The notes: a model not told the origin generated them from the sequence alone. 64,000 nt of DNA from Verrucomicrobiaceae bacterium (GCA_027486585.1 JAIXOU010000040.1:61079-125078), one strand, 5' to 3'; shown: positions 30,701-36,357, numbered from the stretch's first letter. Numbers and translations: made by a program.

Positions 30701-30956
30701 CGGTTTCACAGGTGCTCGGAGTGCCTCTGCTGCAGACCGCTTCCAGTTCTGGAAGGGAGATACGGTTCCGCATGCTGAAGGCTACGACACCAACTTCCTC
30801 TATAACTTCGGAGGCATTAGCCAATGGCTCTCTAATGGCAGCACCAACTTCACCAATCAGGGAAATAACAAACTCTTCCGCATCCTCCGAGGCACCGTCT
30901 TCATGAGTGTGCGTGGCAAGCCTGATTACATCATCCCGCAGCCGTGGAACCCGTAA
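15795..30956 (+). CDS. Giant secreted multi-domain surface protein (21 SdrD_B, 7 DUF11 repeats)
   Basis: About 5053 residues. A signal peptide ends at LVQAQ. An N-terminal propeller-like region (to ~540) and a ~120-residue block resemble the preceding protein. Three or four He_PIG-type Ig repeats follow (~660-920). Next come 18 tandem SdrD_B domains (~921-3060, about 117 residues each) of the form ASLGDFVWKDLNRDGIQDAG with a DxNxDG calcium-loop signature. Seven DUF11-type repeats (~3065-4180; DLALRK, VFNQG, DYIPAGL) are each closed by an Asp/Asn-rich strip. Three further SdrD_B domains (~4183-4575) precede a ~475-residue C-terminus resembling TIGR02597. There is no LPXTG or PEP-CTERM tail. 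The ATG at 15795 opens the signal peptide; an in-frame ATG at 15753 is possible. Such proteins are usually adhesins or surface-layer components. Confidence 0.85.
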   Translation: MKNSLHSLAKLWSPRTLRFPRLMLMSLGFLSQLVQAQSPTIVLPQNNTSDADPYVATPCYVTGDPLASGNNVANEHVLVVAAYSASGKAHDGSGTAPHRFANADQIGGVWGIAADKPTGMIYSATVLKRHVALGPNGLGAIYVSDLNTGNATTTPMTTTKFVDLVADLGIDVGQTQVAGLNLANGSTSNAARGLPLDKTLNSLDAGVFPYIGKIGLGDLDMDETHQHFFVVNLFLKKIHKIRISNKALVSSYDIPSGSGASGTTMRPWGLEIAGGKLYAGTIYTKENPATRAAQDLTTMKAVIHQLDLTTEVWASSSVLDFPLNYPQGNTVSFSPGIGDYNVWQDNYAQWSGTGLHPQPILSDMAMDTEGALHIAIMDRAGHQLGHRNDAPDGNNPGGVTGMSGGDLLRTWNDNGTLRLENAGVAGPYTSSGTGTTRNGNGGTSAPQGPGNGEFYWAASIDAGWVLHSETSFGGVAMIRDSKQVIISIMDPIDLDAGGWSAFSTVNGSQVRDYQLYFDPSSNAFINGKANGIGDIEIVAPPLALCAITDITMTGGTSTCNDNGTPAVTTDDYFTSNVTVTYSNAPSTGNLVLSGAALHSSNTVTTVAVGSLGSTTSYTFTGVKLKANNTANALVATFSADTACTFTKNTTAVPPCSTPSCPTITVTPTPLPSGSVGAGYNQTPVASGGAAPYIWTATGLPAGLSINSATGAITGSPTATGNATITATDANGCKGTTMLVINTFNCPIITVTPSALPAGQVGSAYNQTPTAIGAGAGAAYTWSATSLPAGLAINSTTGAITGTPTAAGTATITATFTSAGTNCTGTTTLAVSACPIFPPQDITTTIDCSTPISKQLSVSGGQAPYTWSLTSGTLPAGLTLSTSGLLSGTTTATTGGPVTITAVDANLCPGVLNLTINIAPCKASLGNYVWKDLNRNGVQEVGEPGIENVTVTLYDSSNVAVGITTTSATGFYAFTNLVPGTYSVGFPTALPAPSAVLCIPTTKDAGDDTTDSDIDPITGKTTPVVLAPGDNNTTLDAGFISPKASLGDFVWKDLNRDGIQDAGEPGLENVTVTLYNSTGTAIGTTITNAIGYYSFWDLNPGTYSVGVPVSPVAFCLLGDKDKGTDDTKDSDGDPTTGKSGPIVLVAGQNDPSIDFGYISSRASLGNYVWKDLNRDGKQDAAEPGIASITVTLLNSAGGAIGTTVTTGDGYYLFEDLIPGTYSVSFPVTLSDGCTVTNPDLGGDDTKDSDPSKTTGKTATVTLIAGQYFPDFDAGYISTKASLGNYVWKDVNRNGVQDGAEPGIAGVTVELLNGTGALLSTTTTDGTGYYYFQNLQPGSYAVHFPTSVNGCLLTAPNSGTDDIGDSDANITTGITQTVTLAAGENNPTIDAGYISVLASLGDFVWKDLDRNGIQDSGEPGIANITVQLLNATGTVIGTTSTDGTGFYLFDSLQPGDYQLKLPLTVGNGCALTIANTGDETKDNDVDPLTGLTVKTTLVAGENDLTWDAGYITTKASLGDFVWKDTNRDGIQDVGEPGIANVTVALLNAGGSAVGTTTTDATGYYSFSELNPGSYRVVFPRRVDGCLLSPQDQGTNNAADSDASASTGITAAVTLAAGENNPTIDAGYYNPKAELGDYVWKDLNYDGKQDPGEPGIAGVTVTLYNSANVAVGTKTTDAVGYYNFTDLAPGTYTVGFAPVLADGCVLTPVDQGTDDAKDNDASQTTGRTIPILVNAGDRITNVDAGYIINKASLGDYVWKDLDRDGQQDSGEPGIGGVNVQLLNSIGTVVGLQVTDATGYYYFQDLRPGTYSVQFPTNVNGICLLTTADNGSDLTDSDANAISGNTVPTSLIAGENDPTWDAGYVSNLAALGDYVWKDRNLDGTQQAGEPGIANIEVVLLNSAGIEIGTTITDATGRYWFSNLQAGSYKVKFPLIVAPDCVLTAQNQGSANIDSNPSGTTGITADVTLLGGETNSTIDAGYYDPSASLGDYVWKDLDKDGVQDVGEPGIKGITVNLLDGVGTVIGTTVTDGVGFYEFTNLKPGSYIVEFPTTLVDGCLPTIRDQVGSDAKDSDMNPSTGKTAVIVLGPTERNISIDAGYYLPKASLGDYVWKDLNRNGVQEPGEPGIEGVTVTLYNALGTAIGTTTTNATGWYHFTDLNPGTYSVGFPVNLGPNCILTIADQGSETNDSDANAISGKTASVTLIAGQNDPTWDVGYYSPLASLGDYVWKDLNRDGIQQNGEPGIENVTVTLISSTGVDIGTTTTNATGWYHFSDLQPGTYKVKFPVSLNNGGCLLTTADTGSDTTDSDASVTSGITADIILLAGQHIPTIDAGYYNPKASLGNFVWKDLDRDGTQDAGEPGIAGVTVKLLNGSTNVEIGTTTTDGTGFYLFADLNPGDYKVKFLTTLVDGCILSPLDAGGNDATDNDASPTNGITVVTTLTAGENDLTWDAGYYSPKAALGNRVWKDLNRNGIQDAGEPGIVGIPVTLYNSANVAIGSDVTDGEGYYWFTELLPGTYNVGFPTLIGTGCVLSPADAATEATDSDASITTGKTAPVTLVTGQINPDIDAGYYSHFASLGDRIFKDLDRDGIQDASEPGIANITVTLFNASNVAIGTDVTDGEGYYYFTDLQAGDYSVGFPLEIVPGCLLTSANQGTDDAKDSDPSATTGRTAVTTLVAGENDPTWDAGYSSPFASLGDFVWKDLNRDGIQQSGEPGIASITVTLFNAANVAVGNDVTDGEGYYFFGDLLPGDYYVQVATTTLDGCWIAKLDQGTNDAKDNDADPVTGKTAITTLIAGENDPTLDIGYYSPKASIGDLVWKDKNRNSIQDAGEPGIANIRVELLNANGVSIGTDLTDGLGYFIFADLDPGDYSLKFPITLMDGCEITKIDQGTDDAKDSDVNKLTGLTIKTTLVAGENDMTWDAGYIAQPMCLGDFVWLDEDHDGLQDGGEPGIQGAKVELLHSTGVPAKDIDGLLVAAQTTGFNGAYKFPNLHPGDYIVRVTPPAGLKPTIGGADPDNDNNKDSNGFELLGYAYVQSLPVTLLNSSEPANDTDLDTNTNLTVDFGFYYPKYDLALRKLVAPGQRNPVKPGDKVTFTIEVFNQGDITVHNTKIVDYVPAGLVLDTAASPNWAMVGSNAEGLLYNEINPGDSSMTTITFTVISTQVAGDIQNWAEIFESLDPEDHIIADVDSKPDKIANNDGLPFDNEINNENSDQDDHDGAIITVIPPGTWDLALRKTLAPGQNASVNPGDDVTFMLEVFNQGADAAKSIKLIDYIPAGMTLADGQWATSGADKATITLTNPLAAGASAQIPITLRVAATQVGPKSLINYAEINDFKDINGVARTDIDSTPDADNSNDGPLVDNALNNEQSDQDDHDLASVSINAPKAFDLALRKQLGQGQTATPARESLVTFSFEVFNQGAVPARNIVITDYLPSFFTLEDPNWVNTLPGQIGTTIPQILDPGDSVILKLSVRLTSTAPLNSAILNRAEISAATDDKGLSVTDRDSTMDNNPSNDGPATDDMINGENADQDDADFASISVAPPGTFDLALRKSLALGQSANVNLGDTVNFVIEAFNQGTVTAKFIQVTDYIPAGLTLADTNWVNNNNGTATGGLGASFSLAPGTSVQLPISFKVASTAIVGDLINVAEISSAKDINGLTLTDIDSVPDAIRNNDGFMKDDELNNGNFDEDDSDLAKVTVNAAGRADLALRKSLKPGQPASVRAGDKVTYRMEVFNQGVLSASDIKISDYIPAGMTFVPADNVFWATESASIVSCIISGPLAPGASSTIDVTLNVSANATPGSVVNNYAEISAFKAAGPNGTVITTDADSTPDAIFGNDGQVTNDAINNEGFDQDDMDCEPITILEPEQIDLALRKTLKSGQNIMPAPGQKVCYTIEVFNQCGQSIKDIVICDYVPAGLVLDPSSATEWTSAGGSTVLCVIPGPLAPGASQAIEICFKVADTAIPGSTINNCAEICSAKDLKGNAALDSDSTFDNIPNNDGRTTNDAINNENFDQDDHDCESITVGQSDRFDLALQKRLAPSQTASIRPGDLVTFSIEVFNQGTIPAGQVGIVDVLPAGFSLADSSWVTMPGSLALRSVPGPIAPGSSVIVNISLRAGSTVGDLRNFAEIFSARNATTNLAVNALTGDADSPYDTNPANEGTIVDDELNNALGDHDSADIQLITVLAGSSIGDRVWDDRNNNGIQDTNEQGVGGITVHLLNGSGTPTGRTAITNSVGFYTFTGITPGDYCVEFSIPDGFIFTKSDQGNNDNIDSDADLKTGRTHKTTIDATETDGSWDAGIFRPSSLGGTVWNDSNDNGLQDSNETGIEDITVELYLLNGTLVASTKTLEDGSYEFTNLASALYRVRINTPPTTAPVSSSNTDLADNNQAGDDNGSQNGAGNPVRSPLITLNYGEVDKTIGFGFVPTVGVGNLVFIDLNGNNLPDNGEGKDGVILHLYRQGDSIGQTAPVAITTTSGGGCYEFLKLKPGAYFIHIPATQFASGAALVGLSSLPGAGTDNGVDDLIDENGIDSANPATSGIRSVVFTLTPGTEPIDTGSETGKKADYDNEADANTDLTIDFGFLDSKPNNYAFWQAVNTLNGQNQPGQNPDADTYNNVLEYALCLKPDSGVQEKVALCTRLNTGAKAEEGRVEVFYNRRSGGGQQDVTYRLEVLRELSQSPQGWTTSTLTPTITDNGDGTEKVYYSRLEDEALFAGADHGFVRLKVTLNGGITGSAVTEVFGWTRRAFPVQCETFAMPYLQKEVFSGVIDSVSGNMINVTTAAGTVSLNTVIDTNLPSFIEITSGDNEGHRFEVHEATTSASMIAIDAGHARNTLTSLPGSLVGDRLVIRNHWTLNSLFPKTYFVSGADSHSGDRLMFFNPTRNDYDVVFLSTVSGQLRWVLEGDATLADAGTRVLGPAEAGAFFVHPRNNPVEMIFTGIVRANDFALPLKVGSNYIGGGWPIEQSPNERLMTAANGFTGARSASAADRFQFWKGDTVPHAEGYDTNFLYNFGGISQWLSNGSTNFTNQGNNKLFRILRGTVFMSVRGKPDYIIPQPWNP
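18556..24565 (+). repeat. Seventeen tandem ~353-bp SdrD_B-coding repeats
   Basis: Coding repeats inside the giant gene, each beginning with a version of AAGGCCTCTCTCGGTGA and encoding one SdrD_B domain. A longer eighteenth unit follows to about 24988. Units differ at many positions, with no long identical blocks seen, so the array looks old rather than freshly amplified. Confidence 0.8.
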
Positions 30957-31016
30957 ATCAGCACTCAACATCTGGAGCCAGTCCAAAGTAAATTTGCCCG
31001 CAGATTTCAAGGTGCT

Positions 31017-31062
31017 CTAGGCCTTTGGTCCAATGGAAATCAATAATACCAATAACTACAAT
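31017..31062 (+). promoter_or_regulatory. Palindromic operator plus -10, copy 4 (PEP-CTERM gene)
   Basis: CTAGGCCTTTGGTCCAAT (31017-31034), then 22 nt, then TACAAT (31057-31062). The predicted transcript begins about 17 nt before the ATG at 31086. It shares 15 consecutive bases, TAGGCCTTTGGTCCA, with copy 3. Confidence 0.6.
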
Positions 31063-31085
31063 ATCAACAATAGACAAACACGCCC

Positions 31086-31826
31086 ATGAAACCCACCCTC
31101 AAGCTTACTCGGCTAGTTACCTTGGCCGCCCTCACACTGGCGTTCACCAGCAGCGTGAAAGCCACCACCATCAGCTGGGGAACCTACTTCTCCGTCAGTG
31201 GCAGCGGCTACCTCTATGACTCGGCTGGCAACCATCTCAATGACAACTACGTCATGGAGCTTGGTTCCTTTGGCAGCACCTTCATCCCCACTCTGGCTAA
31301 CTTAAACCAATGGAAAGATTACTGGAAGCCCTTTGATCGGGCCTCAGCACCTCTCTCCAATGGCTTTGATTCCAGCACTGGAACGATTGCCGCAGAGGCT
31401 GTCTTAGAAACCGACTTCACCACGGACACCGCCGCTCTTCCGCAAAGCAACACCTTTGCGGTCGGAGAGCAGGCTTACGTCTGGGTCTATAACGACAGCT
31501 TTGGAAACAGCAATCCTTCTCCAAGCTTCACCACAGGCTTTGAATGGGCGCTGGTGACGAACAAGGATGACGGCACACCTTCAGACGACTGGCGCTTCCC
31601 ATCCCCATCGGGCCACGTTTCGAACACTCTCGATTGGCGACTCGAAGACGCCACCTTCGACGTGTTTGGCGGACTCAACAACATGCAAGGCCTCGGCAAT
31701 TACTCGAGCACACCGGCAAACTTTGTTATCCAGACTCATACAGCACCTGTGCCTGAACCAAGCGGCATCCTACTGCTCGGCATCGCTAGCGGACTCTGTC
31801 TGCGCAGACGCCGTCAGACCAAGTAA
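31086..31826 (+). CDS. PEP-CTERM sorting-domain surface protein
   Basis: 246 residues. A signal peptide (MKPTLKLTRLVTLAALTLAF to VKATT) and a C-terminal PEP-CTERM tail (VPEPS at ~222, a hydrophobic helix, then RRRRQTK) mark it as an exosortase substrate destined for the outer surface or extracellular matrix. The ~190-residue body is Ser/Thr/Trp/Tyr-rich and not recognised beyond this class. It has its own operator-promoter copy just upstream, so it appears co-regulated with, but separately transcribed from, the giant gene that ends 129 bp before. No exosortase gene is in the window. Confidence 0.85.
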   Translation: MKPTLKLTRLVTLAALTLAFTSSVKATTISWGTYFSVSGSGYLYDSAGNHLNDNYVMELGSFGSTFIPTLANLNQWKDYWKPFDRASAPLSNGFDSSTGTIAAEAVLETDFTTDTAALPQSNTFAVGEQAYVWVYNDSFGNSNPSPSFTTGFEWALVTNKDDGTPSDDWRFPSPSGHVSNTLDWRLEDATFDVFGGLNNMQGLGNYSSTPANFVIQTHTAPVPEPSGILLLGIASGLCLRRRRQTK

Positions 31827-31858
31827 ATCACAAGTAAATCATCCTCGAAGACTCCGCC

Positions 31859-32587
31859 ATGAATGCCAAATTAAGTTTACCCATCTGTGTAGCCTTTTGC
31901 CTCGGCCTGACTCAGTGTGTACCTTTAACTTTGGCACAAATGGCGGCGTCAAAAGCAGGCGCTGCCACGAGCGGTCCTTCGATGACAGGAGGCGCTAGAA
32001 AGCCTATCCTATCAGGCCTGCTCACTCCGAGCCCCTATCCTGAAAGACAATATTCATCTCCATCTCAGTATGCCGCGCAAAGTGCCCCGGCAGCCGCAAG
32101 AGGGCGGATCTCCAAAGACCCCTACACCGTCTCTCAGGAATACTACAAACCGATCAACTACACGGCTCCGGTAAGTTACACCGCCCAAGGCGGCTATAAT
32201 ACACAGGCTAGCTACAAGACGGCAGCCAGTTATCCCGCACAAGCTAGCTACCAAGCCGAGTATGCAGCTCCTAACAGACAACCCCCACGGCTTTCCAATT
32301 GGCAGCAAGATGGTTGGGGTGCCTATTATGGAGAAGAACGGCACGGTTATTATACAGCCTCAGGAGAGGTCTTTGACATGAACGCTGCCACAGCTGCCCA
32401 TGCCACACTTCCATTTGGAACCATCGTCAGAGTGACCAATCTCTACAACGGTCGCCATGTGGATCTCCGTATCAACGACCGCTGCGGCCATGCCACCCGC
32501 ATGATCGACGTCTCCAAGTTTGCCGCCTACCATCTGCAAATGCTCAACCCTGGAGTGGTCCCACTCTCTATCCGCGTTTGGGAGTAA
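31859..32587 (+). CDS. RlpA-like double-psi beta-barrel protein
   Basis: 242 residues. A signal peptide (~1-27) precedes a Tyr/Ala/Gln-rich low-complexity linker (~85-140, repeats like SYTAQ, ASYKTA, SYPAQ). The C-terminus (~145-242) is an RlpA-type domain: GWGAYYGEERHGYYTASGE, MNAATAAHATLPFGTIVRV, and VDLRINDRCGH with the catalytic-type Asp. RlpA proteins are septal lytic transglycosylases or cell-wall binding proteins that act on peptidoglycan lacking stem peptides. The SPOR domain of enterobacterial RlpA is absent. The Cys in LGLTQC does not fit a proper lipobox. It lies 32 bp after the PEP-CTERM gene and may share its transcript. Confidence 0.8.
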   Translation: MNAKLSLPICVAFCLGLTQCVPLTLAQMAASKAGAATSGPSMTGGARKPILSGLLTPSPYPERQYSSPSQYAAQSAPAAARGRISKDPYTVSQEYYKPINYTAPVSYTAQGGYNTQASYKTAASYPAQASYQAEYAAPNRQPPRLSNWQQDGWGAYYGEERHGYYTASGEVFDMNAATAAHATLPFGTIVRVTNLYNGRHVDLRINDRCGHATRMIDVSKFAAYHLQMLNPGVVPLSIRVWE

Positions 32588-32680
32588 CGAGAGGAAGTTC
32601 TAATCTGAGGCACAAGAGGAGGTGGACGAAGATGAATTCCACCGCTAACACTCGTGGCTCAATTTCCAACACCTCCACTC

Positions 32681-34270
32681 ATGCTCACAGGACATCATCT
32701 CATCGCCGGCCGCGAAGTTTCCGCCAATCAAAGCCCATTTCAGGCTTTAAACCCAGCGACCAATCTGAAACTGGAGACCACTTTTGGAGAAGGCACCGCC
32801 GAATTAGCCGACGAGGCACTCCAGGCCGCTGACAGCGCCTTTGACGCCCTACGCACAGCCCCAGCCGAGACCCGCGCTGCCTTACTGGATCATTTAGCCG
32901 ATGAAATCATGGCTCTAGGTGACGCACTTCTTGAGCGTGCCCATCAGGAAACCGCACTCCCCATGGCCCGTCTCACGGGCGAACGCGGCAGAGCTATCGG
33001 ACAATGCAAGATGTTTGCCGCCTTACTTCGTGAAGGCTCATGGGCACAAATGAGCATCGACACACCGCTGCCAGAACGCGTCCCAGCGCCAAAGCCTGAC
33101 GTACGTCGCATTCTCCAGCCCATCGGTCCGGTCGTGGTCTTTGGCGCTAGTAATTTTCCCTTTGCCATCGGCGTGGTTGGCACAGACACCGTTTGTGCTC
33201 TGGCCGCAGGTTGCCCAGTGGTGGTAAAAGCCCATCCTGCCCATCCCGGCACCTGTGAAATGCTCTCGCGCGCCGTCTTCAACGCCCTGCGTAAGGCCGG
33301 CCTGCCTGATGCCTGCTTCTCGATGATCCATGGCCGTGGTTATGAAATCGGCATCGAACTGGTCAAACACCCACTTACCGAAGCCGTCGCGTTCACCGGC
33401 TCTCTGAAAGGTGGTCGCGCACTGATGGACGTGGCTGCTGCGCGTCCGCATCCGATTCCGTTCTATGGTGAAATGGGCAGCATTAATCCCGTCTTTATTC
33501 TTCCCGGCGCCCTTAAAGAACGCGCTGCTAAACTGGCCGAAGCCTATGTTGGCTCTGTCACCATGGGTGTCGGTCAATTCTGCACGAATCCAGCCATGGT
33601 GCTGGGCCTCAAAGGCGCAGAATTGGGCGAGTTTGTCACGGCGGCTGGACAACAAGCTGAAAAAGTGGCCCCACAGACCATGCTGCATCGCGGCATTTGC
33701 GAAACTTACGAGGCTGGCACCGCTGTCTGGAGCACCATCTCAGGCTTAAAACTGGCTGGGCAATCAACCGTTGAGGCCAATAGCGACGCCACTCAGGCCG
33801 CCTGCCGCATCTTCAGCACCACTCTCGACGTGCTAGAGGAAAATGAAGAACTGCGCCGAGAAGTCTTTGGTCCTTGCTCGATCATCACCGAGTGCGCCAC
33901 TCTGGAGGATATGCTCCGTTTTGCCCGCAGTCTCGAAGGGCAGCTTACCGCCGCTGTTCATGGCACAGCCGACGATCTCAGGCAGTATGCAGCCCTCATT
34001 CGAGTGCTCGAAAGGAAGGTTGGACGCATCATTTTCAACGGATTCGGCACCGGCATCGAGCCCTGCCCCTCCATGCATCACGGTGGTCCCTACCCTGCTG
34101 CCAGCCACAGCTTTTTCACCAGCATTGGCACCGGCAGTATTTATCGCTTTGTCCGCCCTGTTTGCTATCAGGGTTTCCCCGACGACTGCCTGCCGACGGC
34201 CCTGCAAAACGCCAATTCCGCTGGGTCCATGCGACTGGTGGACGGCACCCTCACCCGCAACGGACTGTAA
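32681..34270 (+). CDS. NADP-type aldehyde dehydrogenase, alpha-ketoglutarate semialdehyde dehydrogenase-like
   Basis: 529 residues. The ALDH fold is complete, with cofactor region VVVFGASNFPFAIGVVG, general base Glu264 (YGEMGSINPVF) and nucleophile Cys301 (GQFCTNPAMV). The GQFCTNP form and the overall length match the subgroup that oxidises 2-oxoglutarate semialdehyde to 2-oxoglutarate at the end of pentose, sugar-acid or hydroxyproline degradation. No other gene of such a pathway adjoins it, so the substrate is inferred from the subgroup. ATG 32681 is used; a GTG at 32654 is in frame. A strong purine tract (AGAGGAGGTGG) lies ~60 nt upstream, next to an out-of-frame ATG at 32632. Confidence 0.8.
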   Translation: MLTGHHLIAGREVSANQSPFQALNPATNLKLETTFGEGTAELADEALQAADSAFDALRTAPAETRAALLDHLADEIMALGDALLERAHQETALPMARLTGERGRAIGQCKMFAALLREGSWAQMSIDTPLPERVPAPKPDVRRILQPIGPVVVFGASNFPFAIGVVGTDTVCALAAGCPVVVKAHPAHPGTCEMLSRAVFNALRKAGLPDACFSMIHGRGYEIGIELVKHPLTEAVAFTGSLKGGRALMDVAAARPHPIPFYGEMGSINPVFILPGALKERAAKLAEAYVGSVTMGVGQFCTNPAMVLGLKGAELGEFVTAAGQQAEKVAPQTMLHRGICETYEAGTAVWSTISGLKLAGQSTVEANSDATQAACRIFSTTLDVLEENEELRREVFGPCSIITECATLEDMLRFARSLEGQLTAAVHGTADDLRQYAALIRVLERKVGRIIFNGFGTGIEPCPSMHHGGPYPAASHSFFTSIGTGSIYRFVRPVCYQGFPDDCLPTALQNANSAGSMRLVDGTLTRNGL

Positions 34271-34327
34271 GCCGACGCGGATTCTGTCTTGCCACGTCTC
34301 ACCGTCCCTGCTAAATCCATCTACGCT

Positions 34328-34837
34328 ATGGCAAAAATCCAATTCACCACCCCTGAAGGTCTCTCTGGCGAAGTCGAACTCACCGCAGAGCGTATGTCCC
34401 TCGGCCGCGCCGACGACAACGCTCTTATTATTGCTCACGACTCTGTCTCCAGCCATCATGGCGAAGTTTACATCGACAACAATGCCTGGGTCCTCACCGA
34501 CCTTGGCTCCACGAATGGCACCAAGATTGGTGGCGAGCGTGTGGAAACCTTTGAGCTTACTCACGGAGGCACCTTTACCCTCGGCCACGTCGAGTGCGTC
34601 TTCGTCGGTGATTACGCCGAAGAGGAAGAAGAAGCCCCAGCTTATCATGCAGCCCCTAGCCACACAGTCTCCAGCTCAGGCTATGCAGCTACCCCGATTG
34701 ATAAAGGCAGCCGCACAGGCTTTGGTGCAGCAACCAAACCACCGAGCCATGGTTACGGCCCGCTTTATGTCCTAGGATTGATCGGTCTCGGTGCTTGCGG
34801 CTATGCCATCTACACCTTCATGAATCTGTCCGCCTAA
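34328..34837 (+). CDS. FHA-domain protein with C-terminal membrane anchor
   Basis: 169 residues. Residues ~1-100 form a forkhead-associated domain: LGRADDNALIIAHDSVSSHH, then LTDLGSTNGTKIGGERV, with the Arg, Ser-x-x-His and Asn residues that bind phosphothreonine. An acidic EEEEEA stretch and a flexible linker lead to one C-terminal transmembrane helix (LYVLGLIGLGACGYAIYTF). FHA proteins recruit Thr-phosphorylated partners; this one would display the domain in the cytoplasm at the inner membrane. No Ser/Thr kinase is in the window. ATG 34328 is preferred because the FHA strand starts at once; an upstream in-frame ATG at 34289 exists. Confidence 0.85.
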   Translation: MAKIQFTTPEGLSGEVELTAERMSLGRADDNALIIAHDSVSSHHGEVYIDNNAWVLTDLGSTNGTKIGGERVETFELTHGGTFTLGHVECVFVGDYAEEEEEAPAYHAAPSHTVSSSGYAATPIDKGSRTGFGAATKPPSHGYGPLYVLGLIGLGACGYAIYTFMNLSA

Positions 34838-34946
34838 TCTCAGTCACAGAATCACCCGTGATCTGCAAGTCAGCAGAATAAGCTGACGATCACTTTTATT
34901 TGTCTCAACTCAACCAGCGGCAATGCGCCGCGCGAAAAACTCAGAA

Positions 34947-36218
34947 ATGTCCAATACCATAGTTGTCGGTGCCCAATGGGGCGATGAAGGAAAAGGTAAA
35001 ATCATCGATTTCATCACAGAAAAAGCAGACCTCGTCGTACGTGCCGCTGGTGGCAGCAATGCCGGTCATACCGTCATCAATAACGGTCAGAAATACGTCC
35101 TTCACCTGATCCCCAGCGGCATCCTCTGGGAAGACAAACTCTGCGTGATCGGCAACGGCGTCGTCTTGGATCCCTTCGGCCTACTGGAAGAAATGGCCAA
35201 ACTTCGCGGACAGGGGGTTAAGATCACCCCTGAAAACCTGCGGATCAGTGATTGCGCGCATTTAGTCATGCCTTACCACAAAAGCCTCGACCGCGCCCGC
35301 GAGGCCAAGCTTGGCGACAAAAAGATCGGCACAACTGGTCGCGGTATCGGACCAGCTTATGCTGATAAGGTCAATCGCAGTGGCCTACGCACCATCCTGC
35401 TCACCCAGCCGGAAATCTTAGCTCACGAACTGCGTGACCGCATCCTCATGCACAATGAGACGCTCCTCGCTGCTGGCGTGGAAGTAGTGCCAGTCGAAGA
35501 AACCATCGCCCAAGTACTGGAAGCTGCTGCTATCCTGGCACCGCACATCACCAATACCGCCGTCGTCTGCCATGAGGCCATCAAGGCCGGCAAAAGCCTG
35601 CTCTTTGAAGGAGCCCAAGGCACTTACCTGGACATCGACCACGGAACCTATCCCTTTGTCACCAGCTCCAGCACCACCTCAGGCGGTGCCTGCACCGGCT
35701 CTGGCGTTGCCCCACGCATGATTGATAAAGTCGTCGCCGTCTGCAAAGCCTACACCACTCGTGTCGGCAGCGGCCCCTTCATCACCGAAAATGAAGACAT
35801 CGGTGATATGCTTCATAACATGGGTCGTGAATTCGGTGCCACCACCGGTCGTGCCCGCCGCTGTGGCTGGCTAGATGCCGTGCTGGTACGCTATGCAGTC
35901 ATGATCAATGGTGCTGACGAACTCGCCATCACGAATCTCGACGGCCTGGATGGTCTGGATGAAATCAAGATCTGCACCGCTTACAAACTCCGCGGTCAGG
36001 TCATCCACTATCCGCCAAGCACCGTCGCCGACACGGAAGCCTGCGAGCCCATCTACGAATCCCACAAAGGTTGGAAACAAGACCTCAGCCAAATGAAAAA
36101 CTTTGCCGATCTTCCCGATCTAGCCAAAGCCTACCTCAAGCGCGTCGAAGAACTCACCGGAGCCCGTATCAGCCTTCTCGGCATCGGCCCATCGCGTGAC
36201 CAGACCCTTGTTGTCTGA
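34947..36218 (+). CDS. purA: Adenylosuccinate synthetase
   Basis: 423 residues, normal length. It forms adenylosuccinate from IMP, aspartate and GTP, the first committed step to AMP. Seen in the sequence: the N-terminal GTP loop GAQWGDEGKGKIIDF, NAGHTV, the GRGIGPAYADK switch, the signature FEGAQGTYLDIDHGTYPFVT, GVAPRMIDK, and a C-terminal GIGPSRDQTL with the guanine-binding pattern. ATG 34947 gives the standard MSNTIVVGAQWGDE start; an in-frame ATG at 34923 would add eight residues. It is single in its transcript: a terminator follows directly and the preceding gene ends 109 bp before. Confidence 0.97.
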   Translation: MSNTIVVGAQWGDEGKGKIIDFITEKADLVVRAAGGSNAGHTVINNGQKYVLHLIPSGILWEDKLCVIGNGVVLDPFGLLEEMAKLRGQGVKITPENLRISDCAHLVMPYHKSLDRAREAKLGDKKIGTTGRGIGPAYADKVNRSGLRTILLTQPEILAHELRDRILMHNETLLAAGVEVVPVEETIAQVLEAAAILAPHITNTAVVCHEAIKAGKSLLFEGAQGTYLDIDHGTYPFVTSSSTTSGGACTGSGVAPRMIDKVVAVCKAYTTRVGSGPFITENEDIGDMLHNMGREFGATTGRARRCGWLDAVLVRYAVMINGADELAITNLDGLDGLDEIKICTAYKLRGQVIHYPPSTVADTEACEPIYESHKGWKQDLSQMKNFADLPDLAKAYLKRVEELTGARISLLGIGPSRDQTLVV

Positions 36219-36248
36219 GACACGGTGTAGCACCCATCACATACTTAG

Positions 36249-36282
36249 AAGAGGCAGACCCACGGTCTGCCTCTTTGCTTTT
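36249..36282 (+). terminator. Rho-independent terminator of purA
   Basis: AAGAGGCAGACC (36249-36260), loop CAC, GGTCTGCCTCTT (36264-36275), then TGCTTTT. This is a perfect 12-bp stem 30 bp after the purA stop. Confidence 0.85.
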
Positions 36283-36357
36283 AGCGCTTCCCTTCTCCGC
36301 ATGAGGACGTTTGAAAAACTCATCCTATCCTCAGATCCGCAAAAGCCTTGGACGTCT

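Noticed and set aside
12182..30956. Many long reading frames on the minus strand and in other plus frames within the giant genes
   Set aside because: They follow the repeat period of the real genes, have low-complexity composition and no start signals; they are shadows of the repetitive coding sequence.
32578..32832. 84-codon frame with a good purine tract before its internal ATG at 32632
   Set aside because: It overlaps the start of the aldehyde dehydrogenase in another frame and gives a basic low-complexity peptide without recognisable features.
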